A stretch of DNA of 64,000 nucleotides, taken from assembly GCA_003260075.1 (NCBI GenBank), contig QLIY01000594.1:34018-98017 (forward strand), written 5' to 3'. The translations under genes were made by a program, and so were the position numbers. The DNA is from Phallusia mammillata (lineage: Eukaryota; Chordata; Ascidiacea; Phlebobranchia; Ascidiidae). Numbering within the stretch: position 1 is the stretch's first letter; each line of letters starts with the position of its first letter. This document shows positions 13,610 through 25,600 of the stretch, one piece after another. The notes under the pieces were generated by a model. It had not been told where the DNA came from. It saw nothing but the letters and a program-made list of their open reading frames with translations, and did not search any database.

Positions 13610-15077
13610 TTTAGACGATGTTGTTCTCTGTCGTATTACTTGACTCGACTACTATCGAACCAAACTAGCTCTCCATCATATAATTACGAGTTACAACTGA
13701 TAGTAGAAGAAATTCAAGTTTATCAGCTTACCCAGAGGCGAGATTGCCACTAGCATGACACAAATTGTCACGTGCATATCACAAGTGGATGCGATTACTT
13801 TTTGGCATAATGTCAAACTGAACAAACTTATAGGTGCTTGGTAGGATTTCGTTTTTTCAACGAAAAAAAATGACCTTGACACAAAACATAGTCTTCCCAC
13901 AGTTAGGCCTAAGCATGGAAGGTTAGCAATTGTTGGCAGAAATGTCAGTTCACGATTGCTTTTTTGTACTCTGATTTAAAACCATGAAATGCAACTACAA
14001 AGTACCAAGTACGAAACATAATGACCTTTAAAACTGGTTGCATAAGTGGCGTGTAGATTAAAATACCGCAACTGGCTGTTTGCCATGACAAAATCACGAA
14101 CAGAAATTCGAGCTTACTTGCGCCACCTACCACTCTGGAAATCCCCTGTTTTACTGGAATGCAATGTGCAGCGTGCGCCTTTTAGTTTTAATTTTCGGAT
14201 TTAAAAAAAATGCACAGCGGTTACATGCGGCGTCTATCAACATTTGTCACAGTTTGGTATTGATGATCTGCGGAGGAAGTGTCAAGCACGGTATTGTTAT
14301 TAATAGCCGCGGTACAACAGCTGTAGGAAAACACAACAAACGATAAGCCGGTTCGGAAAAAAGATGCTTATGGATTGTAAAAAGTGTCATATGTTCAGCC
14401 CCCCCCCCTCAAACTGAACAAACTTATAGGTGCTTGGTAGGATTTCGTTTTTTCAAGAAAAAAAATGACCTTGACACAAAACATATAGTCTTCCCACAGT
14501 TTGGCCTAAGCATGGAAGGTTAGCAATTGTTGGCAGAAATGTTAGTTCACGATTGCTTTTTTTGTACTCTGATTTAAAACCATGAAATGCAACTACAAAG
14601 TACCAAGTACGAAACATAATGACCTTTAAAACTGGTTGCATAAGTGGCGTGTAGATTAAAATACCGCAACTGGCTGTTTGCCATGACAAAATCACGAACA
14701 GAAATTCGAGCTTACTTGCGCCACCTACCACTCTGGAAATCCCCTGTTTTACTGGAATGCAATGTGCAGCGTGCGCCTTTTAGTTTTAATTTTCGGATTT
14801 AAAAAAAATGCACAGCGGTTACATGCGGCGTCTATCAACATTTGTCACAGTTTGGTATTGATGATCTGCGGAGGAAGTGTCAAGCACGGTATTGTTATTA
14901 ATAGCCGCGGTACAACAGCTGTAGGAAAACACAACAAACGATAAGCCGGTTCGGAAAAAAGATGCTTATGGATTGTAAAAAGTGCCATATGTTCAGTGTT
15001 TTTTATATTTTGATGTAGTTTCGAAAATGTTTTAAACACAACCGATCATATTTTACTACACAGACTAATCGTGGTGA
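13610..15077. other. Intergenic, divergent promoters
   Basis: Region between divergent start codons (13609 minus, 15078 plus). Nearly all of it is the duplicated segment 13813-14996; no gene is seen. Confidence 0.5.
13813..14996. repeat. Long direct duplication (about 587 bp) around a C10 run
   Basis: Copy 1 is 13813-14398, C10 is 14399-14408, copy 2 is 14409-14996. The copies differ by a handful of substitutions and 1-nt indels. Both contain identical short open frames, which shows those frames are not independent genes. It lies between the divergent Ly6-sushi-vWA and RPIA genes, so the true promoter spacing is shorter than it looks. Confidence 0.85.
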
Positions 15078-16335
15078 ATGCTGCTGAAATTAATTAAACA
15101 AGCTGCATTTAATTCCATCAGCAGACACAAGACAACAGTTGCTATGGTTGATGCCGCTAAGCGTCTGGCAGCAAGAGCCGCAGTTGACGAATATGTGAAG
15201 GTAATTCGGAAAAATGCGTTATATGTTTTTGAAATACCACTAAAACAACATTTTACCAACAGAATGGCCAAAAAGTTGGCATTGGGAGTGGATCAACCAT
15301 TAAGTTTGCTGTGGAACGCATTGGTAATATAAAGTGACTTTAAACGATAGTAATTACAACATATTATTTATACTTACCTCATTGCTTAAGCTGAAAGGAC
15401 AAAAGATGAAAGCCTTAATGTGGTTTGTGTTCCAACATCATTTCAAGCTAGAGAACTCATCTTAAGCAGTGGCTTAGTATTGGAAAGTTTAGATACAACA
15501 CCTGTACTGGATGTGGCAATTGATGGTGCAGATGAAGTTGACAAAGATTTTGTGTTGATAAAAGGTGGAGGGTAAGTTTCAAGTTGTCTCACCAATACAA
15601 ATTCAAGAGCCTTAATATTTTTTATTCCCCCCCCCCCGACAAAGATTTTGTGTTGATAAAAGGTGGAGGGTAAGTTTCAAGTTGTTTCATCAATAGAAAT
15701 TCAAGAGCCTTAATATTTTTTATTTATTGACAGTGGATGTCTCACCCAAGAAAAAATTGTTGCTGCTGCTGCAAAGAAATTTATTGTCATTGCAGATTAT
15801 AGGTATAAAAAGTGCTTGCCAAATTGGCATTTTGTTTGGATGGTAATAGTTCTGTTCTTACAAAATGTTTAGAAAGGATTCTACACTTTTGGGAGAACAG
15901 TACAAAAAAGGAATTCCAGTGGAGGTTATACCAATGGCAAGAGTCCCTATAAAAAGGAAGATTGAATCCAACTTTGGAGGAAAAGCTGAACTTCGGATGG
16001 CTATCAACAAAGCTGTAATATATTTTTTTCCCTAGAAATGAGACTATTCTCTACCTTTGTATTTATTTTTTGTACTTAACAGGGCCCAGTGGTAACTGAC
16101 AATGGAAACTTTATTCTGGATTGGAAATTTGACAAAGTACATAAATGGAGTGAAGTGCACAAGGAAATCAAACTTATGCCAGGTAAGTTTTTTTCAAGTA
16201 CAAATAAAACTTTGAAAGTACAATAAAATTATATTTTACACAGGAGTTGTTGAAACTGGACTATTTGTTGATATGACTAATGCTGTGTTCTTTGGCTTGG
16301 AGGATGGATCTGTCAAAACCAAGCTTGTTAAATAA
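15078..16335 (+). CDS. RPIA: Ribose-5-phosphate isomerase A
   Basis: Cytosolic enzyme of the non-oxidative pentose phosphate pathway interconverting ribulose-5-phosphate and ribose-5-phosphate. Seven exons join in phase to 255 aa: 15078-15200, 15263-15323, 15391-15571, 15734-15802, 15873-16014, 16083-16182, 16244-16335 (TAA). Visible family signatures are the phosphate loop [16 protein letters not shown], the active-site segment [20 protein letters not shown], the catalytic Glu in [19 protein letters not shown] and the C-terminal [11 protein letters not shown]. Length fits the cytosolic core enzyme plus a short N-terminal extension; an inner Met at VAMVDAAK could be an alternative start. The end of exon 3 with its splice donor is repeated inside intron 3 because of a gap join (15540-15725). 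The duplicate is not a second exon. Its 3' end faces PTGES2, with the stop codons 116 bp apart. Confidence 0.96.
15540..15725. repeat. Direct duplication of an RPIA exon end around a C11 run
   Basis: Copy 1 is 15540-15626 (32 nt of exon 3, donor and intron start), the C run is 15627-15637, copy 2 is 15638-15725. There are three substitutions in about 87 bp (GTCTCACCAATACA versus GTTTCATCAATAGA). Because one copy of a conserved exon end is superfluous, this is best explained as an unmerged allelic overlap. Confidence 0.85.
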
Positions 16336-16450
16336 TTAATCACTAGCTTTGTATTCAGCTGCCTATAAATTACTATGCACTTTGATTGAAATGCTTTCTG
16401 TTGGTACTGCCATAGAACACACAATTGTCTTTTGAAATGCAATACATTCT

Positions 16451-17931
<1,481 letters not shown>

Positions 17932-18289
17932 TACAAAAGAAAAATGGAAACAGTTACAAATAAAAATAAAGTATTTTCACGCAAAACAGTAAAACAATAA
18001 TAACCGAAAACCGATTTAACACAGCGTACATATTTGTAATTTTGTATGATTTGTTTGCACTCATCCGATGACATGCCGCGACCAGAGAAATCATTTTGCA
18101 ACTTTATTGTTTTTACTTGTTTAGAACTTGTTTCTTTGTAAGTTCATGTTTACCTAAAGGAAAGTTTGGATGCGTGATAAGTTTTTAACAAAAGCGTTTT
18201 AAATTTAAATTCCCAAACTGTTTTTCATCCTGCATGTACAATTTTTAATAATTGCGTAGTTTGTAGATTTGTTCTTAAATTATAAAGAA
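17932..18289. promoter_or_regulatory. Putative bidirectional promoter
   Basis: Short interval between the divergent start codons of PTGES2 and the coiled-coil gene. It must hold both 5' UTRs and promoters. No TATA box or specific site could be assigned by eye. Confidence 0.4.
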
Positions 18290-19524
18290 ATGAATGTATT
18301 TCAACTACGACTGGACGAAGTAAACCAAGTGGTTGAGAACGAACATTCAGTTGAAAGCGACTTGATATCAGAAATAAGCGATTTGCGCAAAGTTAGAGAA
18401 GCTCTTAACGCAGAATTGGAGCAAGGTTTGCACAATGTTTTTCACTGTGTGTTACCAGCACACACTATTTGATCATACTTTTTCTTTCAGAAACTGCTGT
18501 ATACTGCCAACGATGCGATGTTGCAGCTCGACTATGCGGTAAAATGCCTGCTCATAGTTTTATTTTCAAGTTCTTAACAATAATTGTCTATTGCCAGAGA
18601 CTTCAAACATCACAAAATATAAAGTGGATTGCTGTATTAACAAGATAAACGAAGCTCAACAACGAAACGTGTGGCTCCAAGACAAAATAAACGACTTTAC
18701 TTTAAGAAGCGACGAGGTTACTCCAACTGATTTAAACATTTGTCTTTTGTTTGTTGTGAAATATCAATTAGACAAAGTTCTTTTGTAGTTCCGTAAGTGT
18801 GCACTAACTTGAGCAGTTATTAGCAGGAAAGGAAACGACTTATTAACTCGGTCAGTGATTGGGGGAAACGAATGACGGAATGTTCGGTGCAGCTTAAAGA
18901 CGCTGCACAGCTTTATGTAAGTAGTCTGGCCGGTTACAAATGGTCATTGTGCGACTATTTACTCATACAACAATATTCGGGCAAAATAACTTTATTTTTA
19001 ATAGAACGTCGACATGGAAAGTCAGATAAAGGCAAAACTGCAAGAGAAGGAATGCCTGAAGCTAAAGCGTGGGTTATGTTGTGTTGCCAATTTTGCTTCC
19101 ACACAATAAAAGAAGCCTTTGTTTTCCAGTATTGGAGCTTCAGCAAATGAAAGATGACTTGTTAAAACAAGCCCATGCACTAAAACAGTTGGAAGATGGT
19201 ATGCTTAATATCACTGTACAACTGGGCCAATTTGTTTATTTATGGTGTTATGTTTTTAACAGATGAGAGCCGTTCATCCAATGTTTTACAGCAGAACATC
19301 ATGCATCAAATTTTGTAAGTAGTTGCTAATGAATTATCGGTGCCAAGTTTTGCATGTTGACTGTTTAGTGAAATGATTGAGGAAACACTTAAAAATCAGT
19401 CAACCACAATAGAAGAAATGGCTCTGGAATCAAAACTAAAGGGGTAAGTTATGTGGTCCCAATATAAACACAGGTATATGTTAATATTTTTTATTTTAGA
19501 ATGCAACAATCCATTTCAACATGA
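18290..19524 (+). CDS. Small coiled-coil protein, unrecognised
   Basis: Nine small exons join in phase: 18290-18425, 18491-18538, 18598-18716, 18827-18916, 19005-19068, 19130-19198, 19263-19314, 19369-19443, 19500-19524 (TGA), giving about 225 aa. The product is nearly all Leu/Glu/Lys/Gln-rich helix with heptad-like spacing (MNVFQLRLDEVNQVVENEHS, LELQQMKDDLLKQAHALKQ, MIEETLKNQSTTIEEMALES) and a few Cys (YCQRCDVAARLC). It has no signal peptide or membrane segment. The size and many tiny exons would suit a centrosomal, kinetochore or ciliary component, but I cannot name a family. The donor GTGGGT after 19068 was chosen because it keeps the frame. An upstream in-frame ATG at 18269 is an alternative start. 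Confidence 0.6.
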
Positions 19525-20227
19525 GCAAGCAGTTAGAGACTTTCCATCCTTGTGAAATCCACAAATATTGCACCAACGCTTTGAAAGGATTTCCAGAAAC
19601 TCTGTGAAATGAACTTATATTAATATTTTATTCTGTGTTTTGTATTGTTTTAAAGTTTTTTTTTGTTTGCCAAAATATTTATACTTCAGTGACAACCATA
19701 CTTCCACAGAAGCTTACCTCTGATAGATCTTTTGAGCAGGTAATCAGGCAACGATACTGGTTGAAGAACCAATACCTTTAAAAAAAGTCCACACTCTTGA
19801 ATGACTAAAAGTCATGTAATTAAACACAGAAGCAATTTGGTAGGAATACTTTAATTGTCACAAGAAAAGAAATAGCACAATAGAACAGTAATAAACAAGC
19901 TAACAAGTAACAGTAGTCATAGGTTAAAAGCACAGAATAGACACCTGTTTTGGTGCAGGTTCATCCCAGAAGCAAGATGTCCACACCACTGGTTGCAGTA
20001 ATGTGACCTGAAATACACTAAAACGTTTCAACAAGGCAAAAATAGACACAAATTTTAAGTGTTATATGTAAGTTGATGTCCAGCATTTACTGTTAAAAAT
20101 GTGCAACATTTGAATTTTGAACCACAAACTTAACCAACCATTTTCTCCACATGGTCTTGGACGTGCTGCCACCAGCTTATATTGCACTTTAGCTGCAGTT
20201 GTTCACTGGAAATATAATTTTAGGTGA
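19525..20227. other. Intergenic, convergent 3' regions
   Basis: Between the stop codons of the coiled-coil gene and HEXIM. It presumably holds both 3' UTRs; nothing else is recognised. Confidence 0.5.
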
Positions 20228-20935
20228 TCAGCAAGTCGTAGAAACACTTGGTTCTTGCACAAAATCTGTGTCCACTTTAGTTTTCTCTTCCGCTTGGCGA
20301 AGAAACTGGTTTTCAGCTTCCAGTTCTGCGTTGCGCCTTGTGAGGTACACCATTTCTTCGATTTGATGCTTGCGGTCTGTTTCTTTGTGAATAAGAAATT
20401 CCATGTTGTGAATAGCAGTTTCTAGTTCCATGCAGCGTGTTGATAGCACATCAACTGGTTGCTGTCTAAGCATTTCTGCCCGCACATCATTGTACATGCG
20501 ATCGAATTGTTCTTCATGGAAGCGATCAACGTCTTCATTCATTGAAAAACCATCATATATTGGTGTGCCCATACTCTCTGTTGACTCTTCATTTTGTTGG
20601 TTTGATCCCTCGGAACTGGTGTTCAAGGACAAACTTGGCTCACTGCACTCATTGTCAGAGTCAAACAGTATATTTAAACCAAGTTCCTTGTCCTCAAACA
20701 AAAATTGTGTAGTATTGGCTGGTGCGTTGATCTTAGGTCTTCCCAAGAAGTTTTTGGCAGAATAAGGGGCAGTTCTGCCTCTTCGGGTACGTCGATTTCT
20801 CCGTCTTTTCCTTTCCGTTCGCTTATGATCGACCTCAACATTTTTAATTTCAAAGCTTGAATCGACACTTTCGATTTCTGTTGAAATGATATCAGTATCT
20901 ACTACAGGCTGTGCGGGTAAAGCAACACTCATCAT
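20228..20935 (-). CDS. HEXIM: HEXIM, P-TEFb inhibitor
   Basis: Nuclear protein that, bound to 7SK snRNA, inhibits P-TEFb (CDK9-cyclin T) and so restrains transcription elongation. Single exon of 235 aa from the Met-Met at 20935; an in-frame ATG at 21007 would add 24 hydrophobic residues and is less likely. In order: acidic N-terminus; Arg-rich RNA-binding motif at about residues 39-54 (KRRRNRRTRRGR); the inhibitory motif region at about 70-82 (NAPANTTQFLFED), matching the vertebrate PYNTTQFL segment; an acidic Ser-rich linker; FHEEQFDRMYNDVRAEML; and a C-terminal coiled coil for dimerisation and cyclin T binding (LETAIHNMEFLIHKE, LTRRNAELEAENQFLRQ). Vertebrate HEXIM genes are also intronless. 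The Tyr of PYNT is Ala here, which is unusual. A duplicate such as HEXIM1/2 is not seen in the window. Confidence 0.87.
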   Translation of the reverse strand: MMSVALPAQPVVDTDIISTEIESVDSSFEIKNVEVDHKRTERKRRRNRRTRRGRTAPYSAKNFLGRPKINAPANTTQFLFEDKELGLNILFDSDNECSEPSLSLNTSSEGSNQQNEESTESMGTPIYDGFSMNEDVDRFHEEQFDRMYNDVRAEMLRQQPVDVLSTRCMELETAIHNMEFLIHKETDRKHQIEEMVYLTRRNAELEAENQFLRQAEEKTKVDTDFVQEPSVSTTC

Positions 20936-22632
20936 TTTCTTCAAAAAAGCTGCAGTTTTTAAAAAGTATGTCGCTGACGAAAATAACAACCCTCTCCAAC
21001 TCAGCAAAATCTCAACTGCCTTATTTCACAAACGTATCCACGACGTATGTCGACGTTGATGACGTTTGCCTTTTTCCTTTCCTAAAATAGGTCACAAGCT
21101 GCATCAGCAGTTGCGCAATGGCGTTCCGCACCAGTGCTTGCCAGTTGCGACGTTCTGTTTTATCCTTGTAACCACAGCATTGTCAACACAAATAAAAACT
21201 TTTCAATCAAAAGTGAAAAATACACTTGGCATTGAACTGTAGGGCTCCAAAACATTTTATAGTTTTAAATTTTAAACTGCTGATATGTAAAAGGTAAGTT
21301 TTTATAGATGTATTGTTTACTAATTGTGATGCAACAAACCAATGTACTGTACCATAATTAAACATTTTGTTGAAATAATTTTAATTTGCGTAATCATTGC
21401 GCAGCTAACATGTTTAGGCTCATAAATACATAATATGACAACTAAATATTAAAATATGTTGGAAAGTATAACTGTGTGACAGCAGATTTTTCTAGAAACG
21501 CAAATGACATCAGAAAAATTAACAGCATAATTTGTGAATTGTGTTTTAAATTTGTTTTCTGTTCAAACAAGTTTGCTAGAAACATACTACAACGACTGAT
21601 ACATACGACAAAGCTATCCGATGTTACACCATATCCAGGTGGCAACTGTTAAAACACACGCGAGATACAGAACAAAGCCGAGACTTTGCTTCATTACCAG
21701 CAGGCCATTACCCCCCCAAGCTGAAACCAATGACCTACATATGTGACGCCACAATGTTGCAGTAATTGTAGGTTATCCATCTTTAAATAAAGCAGGCAAC
21801 TAATATCTTCGCTTGCGAAAAACAGGCTGTAAGTGTTTGTTCTCCATTATTCCAACCTTCTGCAAATTGCATTTTAGTCAATTTGTATTTGATTTCTTTG
21901 TACGCGTTTTAAACAAGCAACTAGTTTGTGGGATCTGGCATTGCTACGTTTATTGTTGTCCCAAAACGTAATATGCGATAGTGATTTCATCAATAAGCAA
22001 TGGAAAGCCGCAAAAGCGAATATTCATTTGCTTACTGCACACTTTAAACTTCTGAACTTTTGCATTACCCAGCAGCACAACGCGTTGAAATGTTCCAGGA
22101 GAGTGGTATATACATATACAGCAAATAGAAACCACATTTATGCACAGTGATGTCAGATGGTGGGTGTATAAAACACATTGTGACTGACGTCTACCAGCAG
22201 TGTTTCCATTTTATTTGGTGGCCCAAATTATATTTGTTAGCAGAAGGGCAACGTTAATCAGTGTCGCACCCACAGGGTCAAGCGAATTTCTCAGACGGCC
22301 TCCAGCTCAAAAAAGGTAAAACTAACTGAAATAAATGGACGTTTTTCCCAGTAAAGGTCAAACTATTTTCAATTTGTGCAAGCGCTGGACCGAACGTTCA
22401 GAGTAGCCGACGTGTTTCATACACAGTACAGACTGGGTGAAAACAATTGCAACCGAGCATACATTATTACCGAACAAACGTGTGATCTCAGTTTAGCTAT
22501 TTTCAAGTCCGTGTTATAGGTACTTCAATGTGTGAATAATTCTGAATTGCACTATATTGTCGAAAAATACTCTGCATGGCTTTAAACTTAAGCCAGAGAC
22601 GGTGCAGGAAAAACCTGCAACCATTTATGACT
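20936..22632. other. Intergenic, HEXIM promoter side to RhoGEF 3' end
   Basis: About 1.7 kb of AT-rich sequence. No open frame has domain-like text. A C7 run at 21713 has no flanking duplication and may be natural. Confidence 0.5.
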
Positions 22633-25600
22633 TTAGGGGTCAATAAAACACCCATTTAACTCCAACCATGGACTTTTGCTATCGCTGGTCACGGAAAAAG
22701 TTTCATTTGATAAATCGTCACTTGGCTCAACCGATTTTTGCCTGGCAAGCCGGGATCGGGTGCCTATGTTTAAAAGTTCTTGGTCGCTAAGTCCATTTTC
22801 ATCTGGTTTACGGTTAATACAAGGTGATGAAATGCTTGTAGCCGCGTATATGTGCTTCTCCATCCATTGTGCAGCAGTTGAAGCGAGTCGCGTCAGCCAT
22901 TTGCGCTGTAAAATATTATTTATTGGTAAAAACGCGTAAAGCTGTGGTTTCATCATTCATCACGACTAAAATTTTAGTGTGAAATTGTTTGAACATGTTT
23001 GGAGGTTCTGTAAGAGGGCAATAGAGAGTAACATTGGCGATCGCATGTGGCTAACAATAAAACATATCGCACCTTTAAATCCTCTGAGGAGGCCTGCAGC
23101 ATAGTGATAGTGGTCATTTGCTGAAATCGATTCTCTTGCACAACAAGAAAGGCGTTCTTGACCCCTAATGATGAAGCGTGTTCTGTTTCCACGTCGTACA
23201 CCATAAACCGATCCAGGGCAACCGGTTGACGATGAACCATTAAAAGAGTACCGTCTTTTAACACCGGGTGTCGTTTTAAACTCGAAGGTATTTCTGAGGC
23301 TTTCTGCGGATCAAGCAAATGCGTCAACGGCGTGAATTTCGTCGGAGGCTTAATTCTCCACACACTTACCCGCTTTCCCTTTCGAGGTCGAGTAAACACC
23401 ATCATATCGTCAAACAGCAGCGCGTATATTTCAATAGACCTTCCGTTTTCTGTAATTTGTGCACTTTGTTGAAAATGTCGAGTGCAATATTATAACTGTG
23501 AAATCATTTTACAAAAAATAGGTGTCGAAATAACAACTAGACAAGTAATGCATGAGTAAACCATCAAGTAAATTGGTAGAAACGCGATAAGCTGAATAAA
23601 CAACGATTTCGGAGAAGTTTTACAGTCCTTGGTAAGAGTCAGACAGCTTACCAACGATGGATAGCGATCCGTCAAGTATCAGTTGTCGTTTTGGGTTGGC
23701 GATCAAATTTCTACAGGGTTGTATCGACAGGGCATGCCTCAAAGGCTGAAAGAACAAAATGCAATTAAACATGCTGTGCCTACGTCAGACAGCGCATTAG
23801 ATAACACACACATGCACGACTGTCGAATTCTAACCAGTATATTATCAGGTTATTTACAATTAAACACTATCCGATGTAAAGCATTTCTCCTCTTGAAAAA
23901 ATTAAATAATCTGGTGGCTCATGCAGTATCGTTTTTGACTCCCGACATTTTTTTACAGTGCGTTCAAGAGCGTGAATTCTATGAAATATATTACCGCGAT
24001 TATTAAATTGCGGATAGCGTTGAAGTAGCACATTCATAAGGGTAAGGTGTTAGACCACAACTTACTTCGGGTAGCGTGGTTTTCGTGTCCAACTCGTACA
24101 CAGGCGGCCAGGAAATAGAACTTTGTAAGTCCTGTAAAAACTGGAAATGAGTCAACCACGAAACTTTTCCATCCAGCGCTTCTGTAAAAGCATATGTGCA
24201 GTCGGTTAACTAACCTGTTTACATTCGCACTTTTTTGGTCTTGAATTGACGTTTGCAAAATTCCATTAAGATGTAGAACTTTACAGAAAATCAATGGGGA
24301 CAGTAGGTCACTCGATTCACACATACCGTATATTGCTGTGTTTTTAAGGTGGTATAGCACTATCTGAAAGCGTTGTTAGTTTTGTTCGAGGGTTTAGCAA
24401 ATGTTTTAATCATATGTTTTTAAACATAGGTTTTGTATTTTTATGAATTATTTGAGGTCTTTAATCGTCTGACTTAAAGAACAAACCTTCTGGACTATCT
24501 TTATTTGAAGAGTATATTAAGCCGGAAGGCATTATTTAAAGCTAGAAGACCGAGTTCACATTGCGTCGCCGCTTAATGCTTTGCAAGTCGCCACGCAGCT
24601 TTTGTCGCCCCAAGGTGCGAACTGCACGCATATTAGGTAAACGGCGACGCACAAAGCGTCACCGTTCTTGCGCCTTAAAACAATCATCGTCGCAAATTGT
24701 AACGATCACCTACTGAGCGATTCCTGGACAGCAAGCAAAGTTGTCTCGATTAGGGCATTTTGTGACTTGTCGCTCGTGTACTCCGCGATGTGACGCAAAA
24801 GAAGCGGGTACTTGGTGAGATGCTGCATGGGTGACACCAAAAAGTCGTTAAGCTTTAAACGCTGGCACTTGGGGTTGCGTTCACACCACTGCGCGAAACA
24901 GAAACGTGGATTAGATACGCATACAATGATAGCCCATAATGCCAAGTTATTGTGTACGCAACATTGAGTTCCGCACAAAATCAAGTATACCTTTAGGAAA
25001 ACACCGAAGTCTTCGTTTTGTTTTAGTTCTTCTCTGTAGGTTATTGAGTTTGTGTAGCTCGTACAGTAACGCTGATACGGCGGACACAAAACGCTGCCAA
25101 ACTGCAACCAACAACAATTTGTATTAAGTTGTTTACGGGCAATCTGAACTCTTTCGACTTACCGATTCAAATGCGGTTTCTATCGAATTTGCGCAACCGA
25201 AGTGATGGGAGGTTTTGTCTTCAACAACATTGAGCAGCGCCCGACAAAAATCGAGGCTTACCTAACATAAAAAAGAAAGGTGAATCAAGTTGGCAATAGC
25301 ATATTGTGTGTCACAAAACAACGGCATAAATTGACAAATGTTTGCACAAAAGCTGTGGTTTGGAAGCCGTAAACACTAGACTGTTGATTAACGACGAGGC
25401 AATTTGAGCCTGGCCCAATAAACCCACAATTTAGTATTAAACCTGAGATAATTGGCGGGGTATGACAACGCTGGCTTGATTTGACAAGATAATCAAACAG
25501 AACAAGATGCATCATGGATTACCTTGCAGACTTCTTCTAAATTACCGAAGACAGACCGTACATCGACAGCTAGTAGGTATCCGTCACACTGCAACTCTTG

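Noticed and set aside
14164-14944. Two identical 60-codon open frames, at 14164-14346 and 14762-14944
   Set aside because: They are the same frame in two copies of a gap-joined duplication, with no domain or splice support.
23957-23978. 22-nt micro-exon in the RhoGEF gene (EFTLLNAL)
   Set aside because: It needs an impossible donor phase in the previous exon; extending the PH exon to the acceptor before 23745 gives a continuous, family-like reading (LSIQPCRNLIANPKRQ).
24563-24665. GC-rich inverted words GCGTCGCCG / CGGCGACGC as a MITE
   Set aside because: Only 9 bp of inverted repeat and no target duplication.
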